From: Membranipora membranacea
Taxonomy: Eukaryota > Bryozoa > Gymnolaemata > Cheilostomatida > Membraniporidae
Direction of reading: 5' to 3'
NCBI GenBank assembly: GCA_914767715.1
Contig: OU612066.1
Location: 29,114,283 to 29,178,282 of the forward strand
DNA length: 64,000 nucleotides
Shown: positions 1 to 11,836 of the stretch, one piece after another
How positions within the stretch are numbered: the stretch's first letter is position 1
How the letters are laid out: every line of letters begins with the position of its first letter
Made by a program: the position numbers and the translations under genes
Notes under the pieces: generated by a model
Seen by the model: only the letters and a program-made list of their open reading frames with translations
The model's database searches: none
Told to the model about the DNA's origin: nothing

Positions 1-3000
1 AACTTTTCAACTTCAGTTTCCCTTCTTGCATCCCGGTGCTCAATGGCCCGTACCAGAGCATCATTAGCGCTCTTCTTCAATGAGTAGCCAATCTTCAGAG
101 CAAGCGAGGGGATAGTTTTTTGGATATCATTGTCCTTTATTTGACACAGAGATGTTGTGCTTTCCACTACTGATTGAAACTGTTCCACACATATCAGTTC
201 ATCAAGTGTCATCTTTGAGTCTTTCATGAAGCGGACCTCGATAAGGAGCCTGGAAAGCTCCCTCATCTTTGTCGATACGTAATTTTCTGTTTTGGTTACA
301 GTGCCCTTAGTCATCAGTTTAGAGTACAGCTTTTTTCCATACTCCCTTATGAGACTGTCGTTTATTGCGACATGCGTTATCTCGTCATCTTTCATAAGTG
401 ATGTCACGGGTCTTAGTGTTTCGTCAATATTTGGTGAAAGCAAGGCAAAGTTGAACTCTTTTACGTATCCTGTTGGGTCGTCCTCTGCACATCTTTTGAA
501 GTGAGCTGTGATTAAGCTTTTCCTATAGTAGCCCAAACACTTGGGGCAGCAGCGGAAGTCGTGTGGCGTGAGATTTTTGGAAGTGGATCGTCTCTGAACA
601 AGAAATTGTCCATGTCCTTTTCTCATAACTTTCACATTGTTTAGAAACGCGCCTCTCTTCCTTAAATCACTAATGGCAGCCTTTCTTTCCGCAGACCCTT
701 GTTTTGTGAGAGTTGTCATCCTCACCACTGCTGGCTCCGACGCGTGGATGAGTATATGTTCTGCAAATTTACACACAAGTTTCTCGCAAAACGGGCAGGC
801 ATATTTTTTGTCGTATATGTGCATACTTCGGTAGCGCTGTGACTTCTTGAGTACCACAGTTTCTGCTGTAAACCAGGATGTATAAATGGATTTTAAACTT
901 AAGAACATAACAACCAGAATCATGTGCAATGCTATGCCAGCTCTGCATTACATGAAGACACATAAATCTTTATATCCAACCGCCAAGCGACCTCGGCAAC
1001 AAACATGAGGTTATGAAGAAGTTTTCTAAACCTAAGATTATTTCCGTGACAGTCAAAACTCATTGTTACTATGGAGCTATAAAGATACCATAGATGAACA
1101 TAAAACACCTTGCGAAATTAGAGTTTTTCCACATGTTAAGAGTTGCGTAACAAGTTGTCTGCCTAACCTGGTTTGACCATGTCTCACGTTACTGAGTAAC
1201 GTAGAAACATGTTACCCAATCCAATGGGGAGTTGTCAAACTCATAACAGGGACTCGTAACTCCTATTTTGCAAGGTGTCTATTAACAACCATTTTATCCT
1301 GGTAAAACCGATGTTACATACCGAACTAATGCATGGCTGAGACAGCTTCTGCTAATACATACCAGGAGTATGAGGGTGCCTTCCACTTTTAGATGAAGTA
1401 GCTGTAGATGTGTGTGATGATGCGCTTTCTTTAGTCACATCTTCCGCATCAGATGACTCGGATGACTCTGACGATTCTGATGTCAGATTCTCAGAATCTA
1501 TCAAAATCAAAACATTTTAAGGTGCTTTTTAATTAAAGTGGTACAGAATTGCGTCTAAACCAGCATGGTCTTTTAAAAGCCGATGTCAACAAATAATGCT
1601 TCCATAGATTACGAGGAATTTGATCAAAAAGAAGAATGATATGCCCAATTTTATTTATTATTGTGCTATTGTCGTGAGTTGATATTCTGCAACTTGTTTG
1701 GCATAGAAACAGGTAGGCTCCAGATATTTTGTTGACAGACCAGCTCAAATAGTTGTGATAGTTGTGATCACTGTCTAAGCAGACAAACAAGGCAATTCAA
1801 ATGCTTTGTCTGGAGGCTGTCGCAACCACAACTATACTGTTACTTGTCAACCTACCAATATCAGGGTCTGTATCACTGCCTTCACAACCCTCATCCTCCT
1901 CAAGTAATTCTTCTGTCTCTGAAAATATTAACAATAATGATAATGCTACACCCGAAGCCCAAATTTTAACATCCTTATCCCTGCCACAAGCTATATAAGA
2001 TATATACTGCACACAGTATTCTTGTTAGAGAGCTTGTGAATTTAACAGATCTTTCGTAACCGTTTCCTTAAAAATATAGAAAGAAATAAGCTCACCTTTA
2101 CTAGAATATCCATGATCCATTGGCACAACCGGAGATGCAGGGTGGATAACAGAGTCAACACCTTAAAAATTTAATGAGTAGACTTAAACTTTAAGTATCT
2201 ATCTATCGACAGGATGTTATTACTTTTGTGTGACATAATATGCCAATTTCAGTGCAAGGTGTGAATTATTGCATGTACTTCAAGGAACCTGAGTAATACA
2301 TATGTACCAAGGGTAGATCACTGGAAATTTGAATTGCCTGTTATAGCTTATAATTTATCAAGAAATATCTTACATGTTTGTTGTTGTCGGAATGTCCCGA
2401 CCGAGGGTAGGACAGCACTCTCTACAAAACACAACATGCTTCTAAGGATTGTGATTGTGATTGTGATGAATGAAGATCAAAACTTTTTCAACCTATACGA
2501 TTCTGAAGAATTGTGGAGTGTCCATAGAGTTTTCTTGTTAGAACTCCCTATGGTTATATACAAACAATGTTACAAACTCACCATTGTTACTCTGAGTAGG
2601 ACGGAGCTCATCGGGCCATGATTTGGCTGTAACAATGACAGAAAGTATTAGTTTGATAATGCTGAAAGTTTAATGGATCTGATGCAAGAAAGAAATGCAG
2701 TTTATGCTCCATCTGCTTGTATGGATGATGACCTGTAATAATTATCACGTTGGCAACGTCTGAAAAGTTTGAGTGTCATTACTATTATTGTCTAGCCATG
2801 ACCATTGAGAATGAAAAAGATGGTTGTCAAGTTGCCACAATAATCACAGAATCTGATGTAATATAAGTTGCCAAAATCTGCAGAAAACAAGATAATATCA
2901 GCCAACTCTGCGCTTTCAGATACAAATGAATGTCCATCATGATTTAACAGAGAAGGATACGATTTAATCACATAACACCCAATATGTGGGGTCGATCCAG

Positions 3001-6000
3001 AGAATTTGAATTCGTACTCAAATTTTCTGGCCATTTGATCAACATACCTCTGTGTGGCTGTAGCATTGTCTCTATACCAGGCAGGGGCTTGTGGGAGTTA
3101 ACTCCTGGAATAAAATTTTACATCCAGTAATCAATTAATATTCGGTGATTGGTAATCACAGGCTATTTGATGCATTATACTACATCTTAACTTTCGATAT
3201 GTAGACAATGACAAATTACCGCATACAATTGCCAATGTACAGGCATTAATAAAATAAAACATAATTTAGTACGTTTCATTTGCTTCAAAAACAGTTGTTT
3301 CTGACAATGGTCACTTTCAAGCAAATGACAGACAAAAAAAACAAACTTCGGGAGGTGTATTGTTTCCTGGCCCTGCGGCACCGATAAAAATTGCATATCT
3401 GAATACAAGGAGCCTACATTTATGTACTTTGTGTCCATCAAAGTCTTAGGAGATTATATTATTTACCAACTAACCACTGAATGTTTCTTACCGAAGTCAA
3501 GGAGGTTTGGACTACAATTTCTGCTTAAGGGTAGTGAGATACTTGGTAGGTCACACTCCGATTCCTTTTCATCCAGACTGGTGTTCATAGTAGAGACTAG
3601 AAAATAGGAAGCAAACATAAAAGATGTATCGGCAATACTAACATTCATTTAACCTGGAGAATGCTGACTGTATAGCATTTGACGAGAGTGTGGGCTACAT
3701 TGTATTCTGTTGATCATACAGCAACAGTCACTACTGCAATAGCATCGTCACTCTCTGGATGGACTTTTGGTCATTGCTCAAATATTAATAGTCAGATGAT
3801 CGCCAAACTTCTTGCATCATACCAATGAAGGTCTTGCTAATCGTCATGGGAAATCTCAAGGATTGATGCCCACAACAATAAAAAAAATGTCATCGACCGC
3901 TTGCGAGACAACACCACTTTGTAAGCGGCGTTTCCCTAGCTTGGATTAACCAGTATCAGAAATAGGTGATAGAGAGAGCTACTTGAAATTCTAATAAGCC
4001 AGTAACAAGCCTAGGCCTTTTAAAACATATAGGTGAAAGGTTATCACACCCAAAAACTTGCATCTAACCCAGAATTAATCTAAATGTAAACTTCAAAAAC
4101 TCTAGAAGCGTCAAGGGCTCTAAGAAAATCAGGACCTAAAGGCTAACTGCAAGACAAAATGAATCTCAAATAGATATTAAAATACATGTAAGTGTGAATG
4201 CTGTTAATAGGGGTCACTTACAGTTGTTCATTGAATCAGATGGTTGTTGGGTGACTTTGTGGATGTAAAACCAGCCCAGCCTCTTATGAGTCATCTCCAG
4301 CAAAGTTGTCTCTATGTTTAGCTGGCTGTCGTGCAACACTTGAGGTAGCATCAGGCTGACGCCTGAACTTTCTCCAGTGACATCTAGGATGTCTCTGTAT
4401 GACACGGTATTCTGTATATTATCTCCAATCTTGATGGCAAGTGCAGACACGTGGTACGGACTAAGATAAATGGTAGGAACATGCCGGGGTTTATCTAGCA
4501 GCTCTGCAATAGAGTGGAACATTTTGCATGTTAATGAAACTGCCCTGTAAGTCAGCGTATCATGCTTTCCCACAGCGTCTCTCATTATTTTTAGCCACAT
4601 CTCATTCGGCAAGCCAGCTACAAGTAAATTAACTACAATAATTAAATACTCAGCATCATGGGGTCAGAGCACAAAAAAAGATACTCCATAAAATGTACTA
4701 TGTTTATCTAACTGCAATGAAGGATAACCCATAACACTGATATCAAGTTGCCATGGCCAATCACCACAACAGTTATGATTTCTTGAAATAAATTTGCTTT
4801 TATTAAAACCGCTCAACATCCCAGGATTTAGACCTCTATTTGATCTCGAGCCTGTCCTACACAAAAAAAAAACCAAACATTTATGTTCACTTCATGCTTC
4901 AAAAAGCTGCAACCCTCTTTAGCCATGTACATGTACATAGGTATCATGACCTAAGGCTAACAACAAGAAAGAAGATCTCAAGAAGATGTTGAAATACAAG
5001 TTACAATACGAAGTTCAACACAACATTTACTAAATAGATTTTTCGAGCGCAGTCTAAGCCATGCAAGAGTCGAGCAATAATGCCTGTATCTCATCCAAGA
5101 AGGTTCTTGTCGCTAACAATCTTTGAAGTGTCATACTATCGAGTTTGCAAGTACATAAGATGACAAGACTACATTGTGTCTATACCTCGCTGAGAATCAT
5201 CATCAGAATCTAGCCTGCTGTCATCTATAGATCGGGAGTCGGAGGAAACTGGTTCGACAGAGCTCTCATCGTCTAATGACGGCAAAGATATAGGATGAAT
5301 TGAATTTCTTGTCCAAGCTAAAATAAAAACAAATGAATCCATACCAACTCTCCAAATAGAAAGAAGCGTAATAGAGAGAGAACGAATAACAATCTTTGAC
5401 GGCACCTTGCAGAGATTCATTCCCTAGCATCATTATATTCAACCATTCACAACCAATGGGTGGCTGCAATCGCTATCAACTTGAATGTTCATTGGAGGGC
5501 CAACAATCACAGAGCTATTCCAACTAGTTCAGCTTCGATCTTTCAAAATCTTTCCAAGGGCTCATGTCTATGCTTTACCAGGGATGCAAAGTTTGCAGAA
5601 AGAAAGATAAAAATTACAAACGATCGGAACGCCATCAGCCAAGTCCGCTATCAATATGTCGATGACACGATGCCCTCCGTATCCATAGAAAACGGGTTCC
5701 AGTACCAGCACTACCACTTTCAACTTTCCCGACAATAATACTTTTCACATTATAGGTGAGGCTGCTAAGTTGTCCAGAAGCTTCTATGGTATCTCTGGCG
5801 CAAACTATTGATTGTGAGGCAATATTTGATAGGCCAAGAACTTCCCAAATACCCTGGTGAAGGTGAAGCACATGTTCTGGTCTAATCATCAAAAGTGTGG
5901 CTATGTCTCGCCACAAGCTACATGTAGATGCAATGCTTTTGTATGTTCCTAGTCTGCCAGGGTAGACAGCAAACTTGAAAATGTGCATTCAAACCTCCGA

Positions 6001-6014
6001 TGGAAGTGAGTACT
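1..6014 (-). CDS. Tandem F-box-like, zinc-finger/recombinase-family gene (3' partial)
   Basis: Ten exons read on the minus strand: 6014-5715 (donor uncertain, 5706 possible), 5317-5186, 4617-4222, 3596-3492, 3104-3048, 2626-2582, 2161-2096, 1918-1856, 1497-1363, and 865 to the window edge. All junctions are GT-AG and every intron is phase 1. The first and third exons each hold an F-box-like domain: LPSEV(stop)MHIFKFAV followed by STCSLWRDIA, and LPNEMWLKIMRDAV followed by SLTCKMFHSIAEL. Short Ser/Asp/Glu-rich exons link them to the last exon, which opens with the Cys pair KYACPFCEK, then CCPKCLGYY with downstream His and Cys, and later IPSLALKIGYSLKK. From memory this last module matches a large uncharacterised fish and invertebrate family with a C-terminal tyrosine-recombinase-like domain, which would lie left of base 1. 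An F-box suggests an SCF adaptor role; the substrate is unknown. An in-frame TGA at 5991-5989 breaks the first F-box. The 5' end may join the gene at 11,837-14,223. Confidence 0.7.
5989..5991 (-). other. In-frame TGA inside the first F-box motif
   Basis: The exon starting at 6014 after a good acceptor reads YSLPSEV, then TGA, then MHIFKFAVYPGRLGTYKSIA in one frame. The second F-box of the same gene reads LPNEMW at the same place, with Trp (TGG) where the TGA sits. So the break looks like a TGG to TGA change at a Trp codon. It could be a null allele, an assembly error, or a site restored by A-to-I editing, because UGI is decoded like UGG. The ATG directly after it (5988) could serve as a downstream start and would leave a truncated F-box. 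Confidence 0.75.
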
Positions 6015-6410
6015 CTACAAAGACACACAGCTATCCATGAAGTTCCAAAAGAGAAATCTTGGCCTTGATCACAAATAATACGAGATAGCGGAAAATGATT
6101 ACAAATAGTATAATAACAACGAGCTTTGACATTTTTACCCTGCATTCCTAGTCAAGATTAATTAATTACCATCTATGGTTTGGTCATCAAGATCCATAAA
6201 CCGACACTTCTCAAAATTCTTACAAACTTCAGACAATTCTTGTGAGCTCGGAAGAAACCTTCAGCGTTGTGCACTGGAAAAATAACTCCCCGTTATTTTG
6301 AACATACTCGGTTACCAGCGTGTTTCTGAATATAATTTGTCCTATCCCTTCCACTTAAACAAATTATTTGCAGCCTATTTTTTTCAACCTGATCAATCTA
6401 CGCATTTTCT

Positions 6411-9400
6411 AGAAAAGAGTTTCTTTTGACAGCCAATAAGGAAAAAAACGTACATTCTTTCGTATTACTCAAACTCTAACAGGTTGACAGCAATACTTTG
6501 CTACATACAGACAACATTTTTTTATCTTAGCATTTCATTCCATCACATCGCCACAATTCTGCTTCGGAACAACTGAACTCTATGCAAAATTGAGCGGTGT
6601 GACCTCCACTAGGTCAGTAGTGTTATTACAAACTACAATGGACTAGGTTCTGCATATATAGATGTATATACATACCATCGTGCAACTGTGATGTCTCAAC
6701 TTGCGGAGAGTTGGATTGGTGGACGTCGGAAAGACCATGTTCATGGGTTTCACTCAAAGTGCCTGAGAAATAAGAGCAAGTGCTGTGAACAGATATGCAG
6801 CATCCTGAGATTTGATATGCTGGTCAACATCAGCTCCAATGTTACACCTGCTAGTATGCCTTGTGGCAAATTTCTAAGCACAAGTGGATGGGAGAGAAAT
6901 TTACGTGATACAAGAAAAACAACATCGTAGTGAGCCTCAAATTTATATTGAATGCAGATAAAAGCAAGGCCCCTTTTTTGTGAGGAAACCTCCCCAAAGT
7001 TTTGCAGGAGAAGAGTTTCTTTTGACAGCCAATGAGGAATACAACCTACATTCTTTCGTATTACTCAAACTCTAACAGGTTGACACCATTGTTTTGCCAC
7101 ACACAGACAAAATTTTATTATCTTATCATTTCCTTCCATCACATCGCCACAATTCTACTTCGGAACAACTAAACTCTATGCAAAATTGAGCGGTGTGACC
7201 TCCACTAGGTCAGTCGGTGTTATTACAAGCTTCAATGGATTAGCTTCTGCATATATATATGTATATATACATACCATCGTGCAACTGTGATGTCTCAACT
7301 GGCGAAGAGTTGGATTGGTGGACGTCAGAAAGACCATGTTCATGAGTTTCACTCAAAGTGCCTGAGAAATAAGAGCAAGTGCTGTGAATAGATATGCAGC
7401 ATCCTGAAATTTGATATGCTGGTCAACATCAGCTCCAATGTTACACCTGCTAGTATGTCTTGTGGCAAATTTCTAAGCACAAATGGATGGGAGAGAAATT
7501 TGCGTGATACAAGAAAAACAACATCGTAGGGAACCTCAAATTTATATTGAATGCAGATAAAAGCAAGGCCCCTTTTTGGTGAGGAAACCTCCCCGAAGTT
7601 TTGCAGGAGAAGAGTTTCTTTTGACAGCCAATGAGGAAAACAACCTACATTCTTTCGTATTACTCAAACTCTAACAGGTTGACACCATTGTTTTGCCACA
7701 TACAGACAACATTTTTTTATCTTAGCATTTCATTCCATCAAATCGCCACAATTCTGCTTCGGAACAACTGAACTCTATGCAAAATTGAGCGGTGTGACCT
7801 CCACTAGGTCAGTCGGTGTTATTACAAACTTCAATGGATTAGCTTCTGCATATATAGATGTATATACATACCATCGTGCAACTGTGATGTCTCAACTGGC
7901 GGAGAGTTGGATTGGTGGACGTCGGAAAGACCATGTTCATGGGTTTCACTCAAAGTGCCTGAGAAATAAGAGCAAGTGCTGTGAATAGATATGCAGCATC
8001 CTGAGATTTGATATGCTGGTCAACATCAGCTCCAATGTTACACCTGCTAGTATGCCTTGTGGCAAATTTCTAAGCACAAATGGATGGGAGAGAAATTTGC
8101 GTGATACAAGAAAAAAAACATCGAAGTGAACCTCAAATTTATATTGAATGCAGATAAAAGCAAGGCCCCTTTTTTGTGAGGAAACCTCCCCAAAGTTTTG
8201 CAGGAGAAGAGTTTCTTTTGACAGCCAATGAGGAAAAAAACCTATATTCTTTCGTATTACTCAAACTCTAACAGGTTGACACCATTGTTTTGCCACATAC
8301 AGACAACATTTTTTTATCTTAGCATTTCATTCCATCAAATCGCCACAATTCTGCTTCGGAACAACTGAACTCTATGCAAAATTGAGCGGTGTGACCTCCA
8401 CTAGGTCAGTCGGTGTTATTACAAGCTTCAATGGATTAGCTTCTGCATATATAGATGTATATATACATACCATCGTGCAACTGTGATGTCTCAACTGGCG
8501 AAGAGTTGGATTGGTGGACGTCAGAAAGACCATGTTCATGAGTTTCACTCAAAGTGCCTGAGAAATAAGAGCAAGTGCTGTGAATAGATATGCAGCATCC
8601 TGAGATTTGATATGCTGGTCAACATCAGCTCCAATGTAACACCTGCTAGTATGCCTTGTGGCAAATTTCTAAGCACAAATGGATGGGAGAGAAATTTACG
8701 TGATACAAGAAAAACAACATCGAAGTGAACCTCAAATTTATATTGAATGCAGATAAAAGCAAGGCCCCTTTTTTGTGAGGAAACCTCCCCAAAGTTTTGC
8801 AGGAGAAGAGTTTCTTTTGACAGCCAATGAGGAAAACAACCTACATTCTTTCGTATTACTCAAACTCTAACAGGTTGACACCATTGTTTTGCCACACACA
8901 GACAAAATTTTATTATCTTATCATTTCCTTCCATCACATCGCCACAATTCTACTTCGGAACAACTAAACTCTATGCAAAATTGAGCGGTGTGACCTCCAC
9001 TAGGTCAGTCGGTGTTATTACAAACTTCAATGGATTAGCTTCTGCATATATAGATGTATATACATACCATCGTGCAACTGTGATGTCTCAACTGGCGGAG
9101 AGTTGGATTGGTGGACGTCAGAAAGACCATGTTCATGGGTTTCACTCAAAGTGCCTGAGAAATAAGAGCAAGTGCTGTGAATAGATATGCAGCATCCTGA
9201 GATTTGATATGCTGGTCAACATCAGCTCCAATGATACACCTGCTAGTATGCCTTGTGGCAAATTTCTAAGCACAAATGGATGGGAGAGAAATTTACGTGA
9301 TACAAGAAAAACAACATCGTAGTGAGCCTCAAATTCTTATTGAATGCAGATAAAAGCAAGGCCCCTTTTTTGTGAGGAAACCTCCCCAAAGTTTTGCAGG

Positions 9401-11136
9401 AGAAGAGTTTATTTTGACAGCCAATGAGGAAAAAAACCTATATTCTTTCGTATTACTCAAACTCTAACAGGTTGACACCATTGTTTTGCCACATACAGAC
9501 AACATTTTTTTATCTTAGCATTTCATTCCATCAAATCGCCACAATTCTGCTTCGGAACAACTGAACTCTATGCAAAATTGAGCGGTGTGACCTCCACTAG
9601 GTCAGTCGGTGTTATTACAAGCCTCAATGGATTAGCTTCTGCATATATAGATGTATATATACATACCATCGTGCAACTGTGATGTCTCAACTGGCGAAGA
9701 GTTGGATTGGTGGACGTCAGAAAGACCATGTTCATGAGTTTCACTCAAAGTGCCTGAGAAATAAGAGCAAGTGCTGTGAATAGATATGCAGCATCCTGAG
9801 ATTTGATATGCTGGTCAACATCAGCTCCAATGTAACACCTGCTAGCATGCCTTGTGGCAAATTTCTAAGCACAAATGGATGGGAGAGAAATTTACGTGAT
9901 ACAAGAAAAACAACATCGAAGTGAACCTCAAATTTATATTGAATGCAGATAAAAGCAAGGCCCCTTTTTTGTGAGGAAACCTCCCCAAAGTTTTGCAGGA
10001 GAAGAGTTTCTTTTGACAGCCAATGAGGAAAACAACCTACATTCTTTCGTATTACTCAAACTCTAACAGGTTGACACCATTGTTTTGCCACACACAGACA
10101 AAATTTTATTGTCTTATCATTTCCTTCCATCACATCGCCACAATTCTACTTCGGAACAACTAAACTCTATGCAAAATTGAGCGGTGTGACCTCCACTAGG
10201 TCAGTCGGTGTTATTACAAACTTCAATGGATTAGCTTCTGCATATATAGATGTATATACATACCATCGTGCAACTGTGATGTCTCAACTGGCGGAGAGTT
10301 GGATTGGTGGACGTCGGAAAGACCATGTTCATGGGTTTCACTCAAAGTGCCTGAGAAATAAGAGCAAGTGCTGTGAATAGATATGCAGCATCCTGAGATT
10401 TGATATGCTGGTCAACATCAGCTCCAATGTTACACCTGCTAGTATGCCTTGTGGCAAATTTCTAAGCACAAATGGATCGGAGAGAAATTTACGTGATACA
10501 AGAAAAACAACATCGTAGTGAGCCTCAAATTTATATTGAATGCAGATAAAAGCAAGGCCCCTTTTTTGTGAGGAAACCTCCCCAAAGTTTTGCAGGAGAA
10601 GAGTTTCTTTTGACGGCCAATGAGGGAAAACACCTATATTCCTTCGTATTACTCAAACTCTAACAGGTTGACACCATTGTTTTGCCACATACAGACAAAA
10701 TTTTATTATCTTATCATTTCCTTTCATCACATCGCCACAATTCTACTTCGGAACAACTAAGCTCTATGCAAATTGGAGCTGTGTGAGGTCCACTAGGTCA
10801 GTCGGTGTTATTACAAGCTTCAATGGATTAGCTTCTGCATTTACAGATGTATATATACATACCTTCGTGCAACTGTGATGTCTCAACTGGCGAAGAGTTG
10901 GATTGGTGGACGTCAGAATGACCATGTTCATGAGTTTCACTCAAAGTGCCTGAGAAATAAGAGCAAGTGCTGTGAATAGATATGCAGCATCCTGAGATTT
11001 GATATGCTGGTCAACATCAGCTCCAATGTAACACCTGCTAGTATGCCTTGTGGCAAATTTCTAAGCACAAATGGATGGGAGAGAAATTCGCGTGATACAA
11101 GAGAAACAACATCGTAGTGAACCTGAAACTTCTATG
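6411..11136. repeat. Satellite array, ~598-bp monomer, higher-order dimers
   Basis: About eight head-to-tail monomers. The same landmark recurs at 6415, 7011, 7610, 8207, 8806, 9403, 10002 and 10599. From 7011 on, the spacings alternate 599, 597, 599, 597, 599, 597, which gives a dimeric period of 1,196 bp. Variant blocks track this: monomers starting at 7610, 8806 and 10002 carry an open stretch of 67 codons (7785, 8981, 10177) that the others lack. The variant after the CAGACAA landmark is not strictly alternating, so there has been exchange between monomers. The open stretches are a by-product of the repeat. The array lies between exons of the minus-strand gene or genes and is inferred to be intronic or intergenic satellite. 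Confidence 0.93.
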
Positions 11137-11239
11137 TAATGCAACTCAATGTACGGTCAAGTTTTTTCTTTTGAATGCGCAGTTGAACACTCCTTTAAAT
11201 CTTAAATCTGACATCAGCTCCGAAAATAAGAAAATGGAG

Positions 11240-11650
11240 ATTTTCATGGAAACTCCCCAAAATTTGCAGGGGATGATTTTGTTCTGAAGCCACCGATATA
11301 CACCACAGTTAGTGGTATTAAAAACACTTATGGATCACCGAGTATGCAAATATTCATACCATTAAGCTGTGAGAGCTCAAGAAGGTGGTGGAAAGTTACA
11401 TGATACAAAAATCAATAGTGCAGTTACTATAAACTTGTTTTGGAGGCTCCCCAAAATTCAGCGTATTTATCGCACAATTACCAACACGCTATTGATTAAA
11501 CTCAATTTATAAAAAATGGGGAGTTTCACTTTCATGTATTGGAGTTTTGTTGAATAAGTTATTTTACTCAAATAGCTAACTAGGTTCAACTTTTAATTTT
11601 CATGAAAACTCCCCAAAGTTTGCAGGTGATGGATTTTTACCAATAACAGA
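11240..11650. repeat. Decayed satellite-related sequence at array edge
   Basis: Two stretches repeat a landmark of the satellite in degraded form: AACTCCCCAAAATTTGCAGG near 11,251 and AACTCCCCAAAGTTTGCAGG near 11,608. The array version reads ACCTCCCCAAAGTTTTGCAG. The first copy is followed by sequence still resembling the next part of the monomer (TTTTGTTCTGAAGCCA against TTTCTTTTGACAGCCA). This fits old monomers at a satellite edge that are no longer homogenised. A short ATAACAGAATATAGAATATA duplication follows at about 11,645-11,700. Confidence 0.55.
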
Positions 11651-11836
11651 ATATAGAATATAACAATAACAGAAGATAACAATAACAGAATATAGAATAT
11701 AAGGTCTTACAATAATAGAACTCATCTCTAGCAAGCATGACAAACACAAACAATTGGGGAGAGTTAATCTACACAGTAGACAAACAACAGTATTGTAACT
11801 TTAAACTGACTTTAGGAATAATGTTAATTTGGGTAC

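Noticed and set aside
2792-3034. Minus-strand frame of 80 codons (MARKFEYEFKFSG...)
   Set aside because: It sits in the intron between exons 3104-3048 and 2626-2582, whose phases join without it. A cryptic or alternative exon cannot be excluded.
5989-5991. Selenocysteine codon
   Set aside because: The sister domain has Trp, not Cys, at this place, and I saw no reason to expect a SECIS element. Trp to stop, or RNA editing, explains it more simply.
7785-10380. Three identical-length open frames of 67 codons in the satellite
   Set aside because: They recur exactly with the 1,196-bp repeat and the sister monomers carry changes that break them, so they follow the satellite rather than coding selection.
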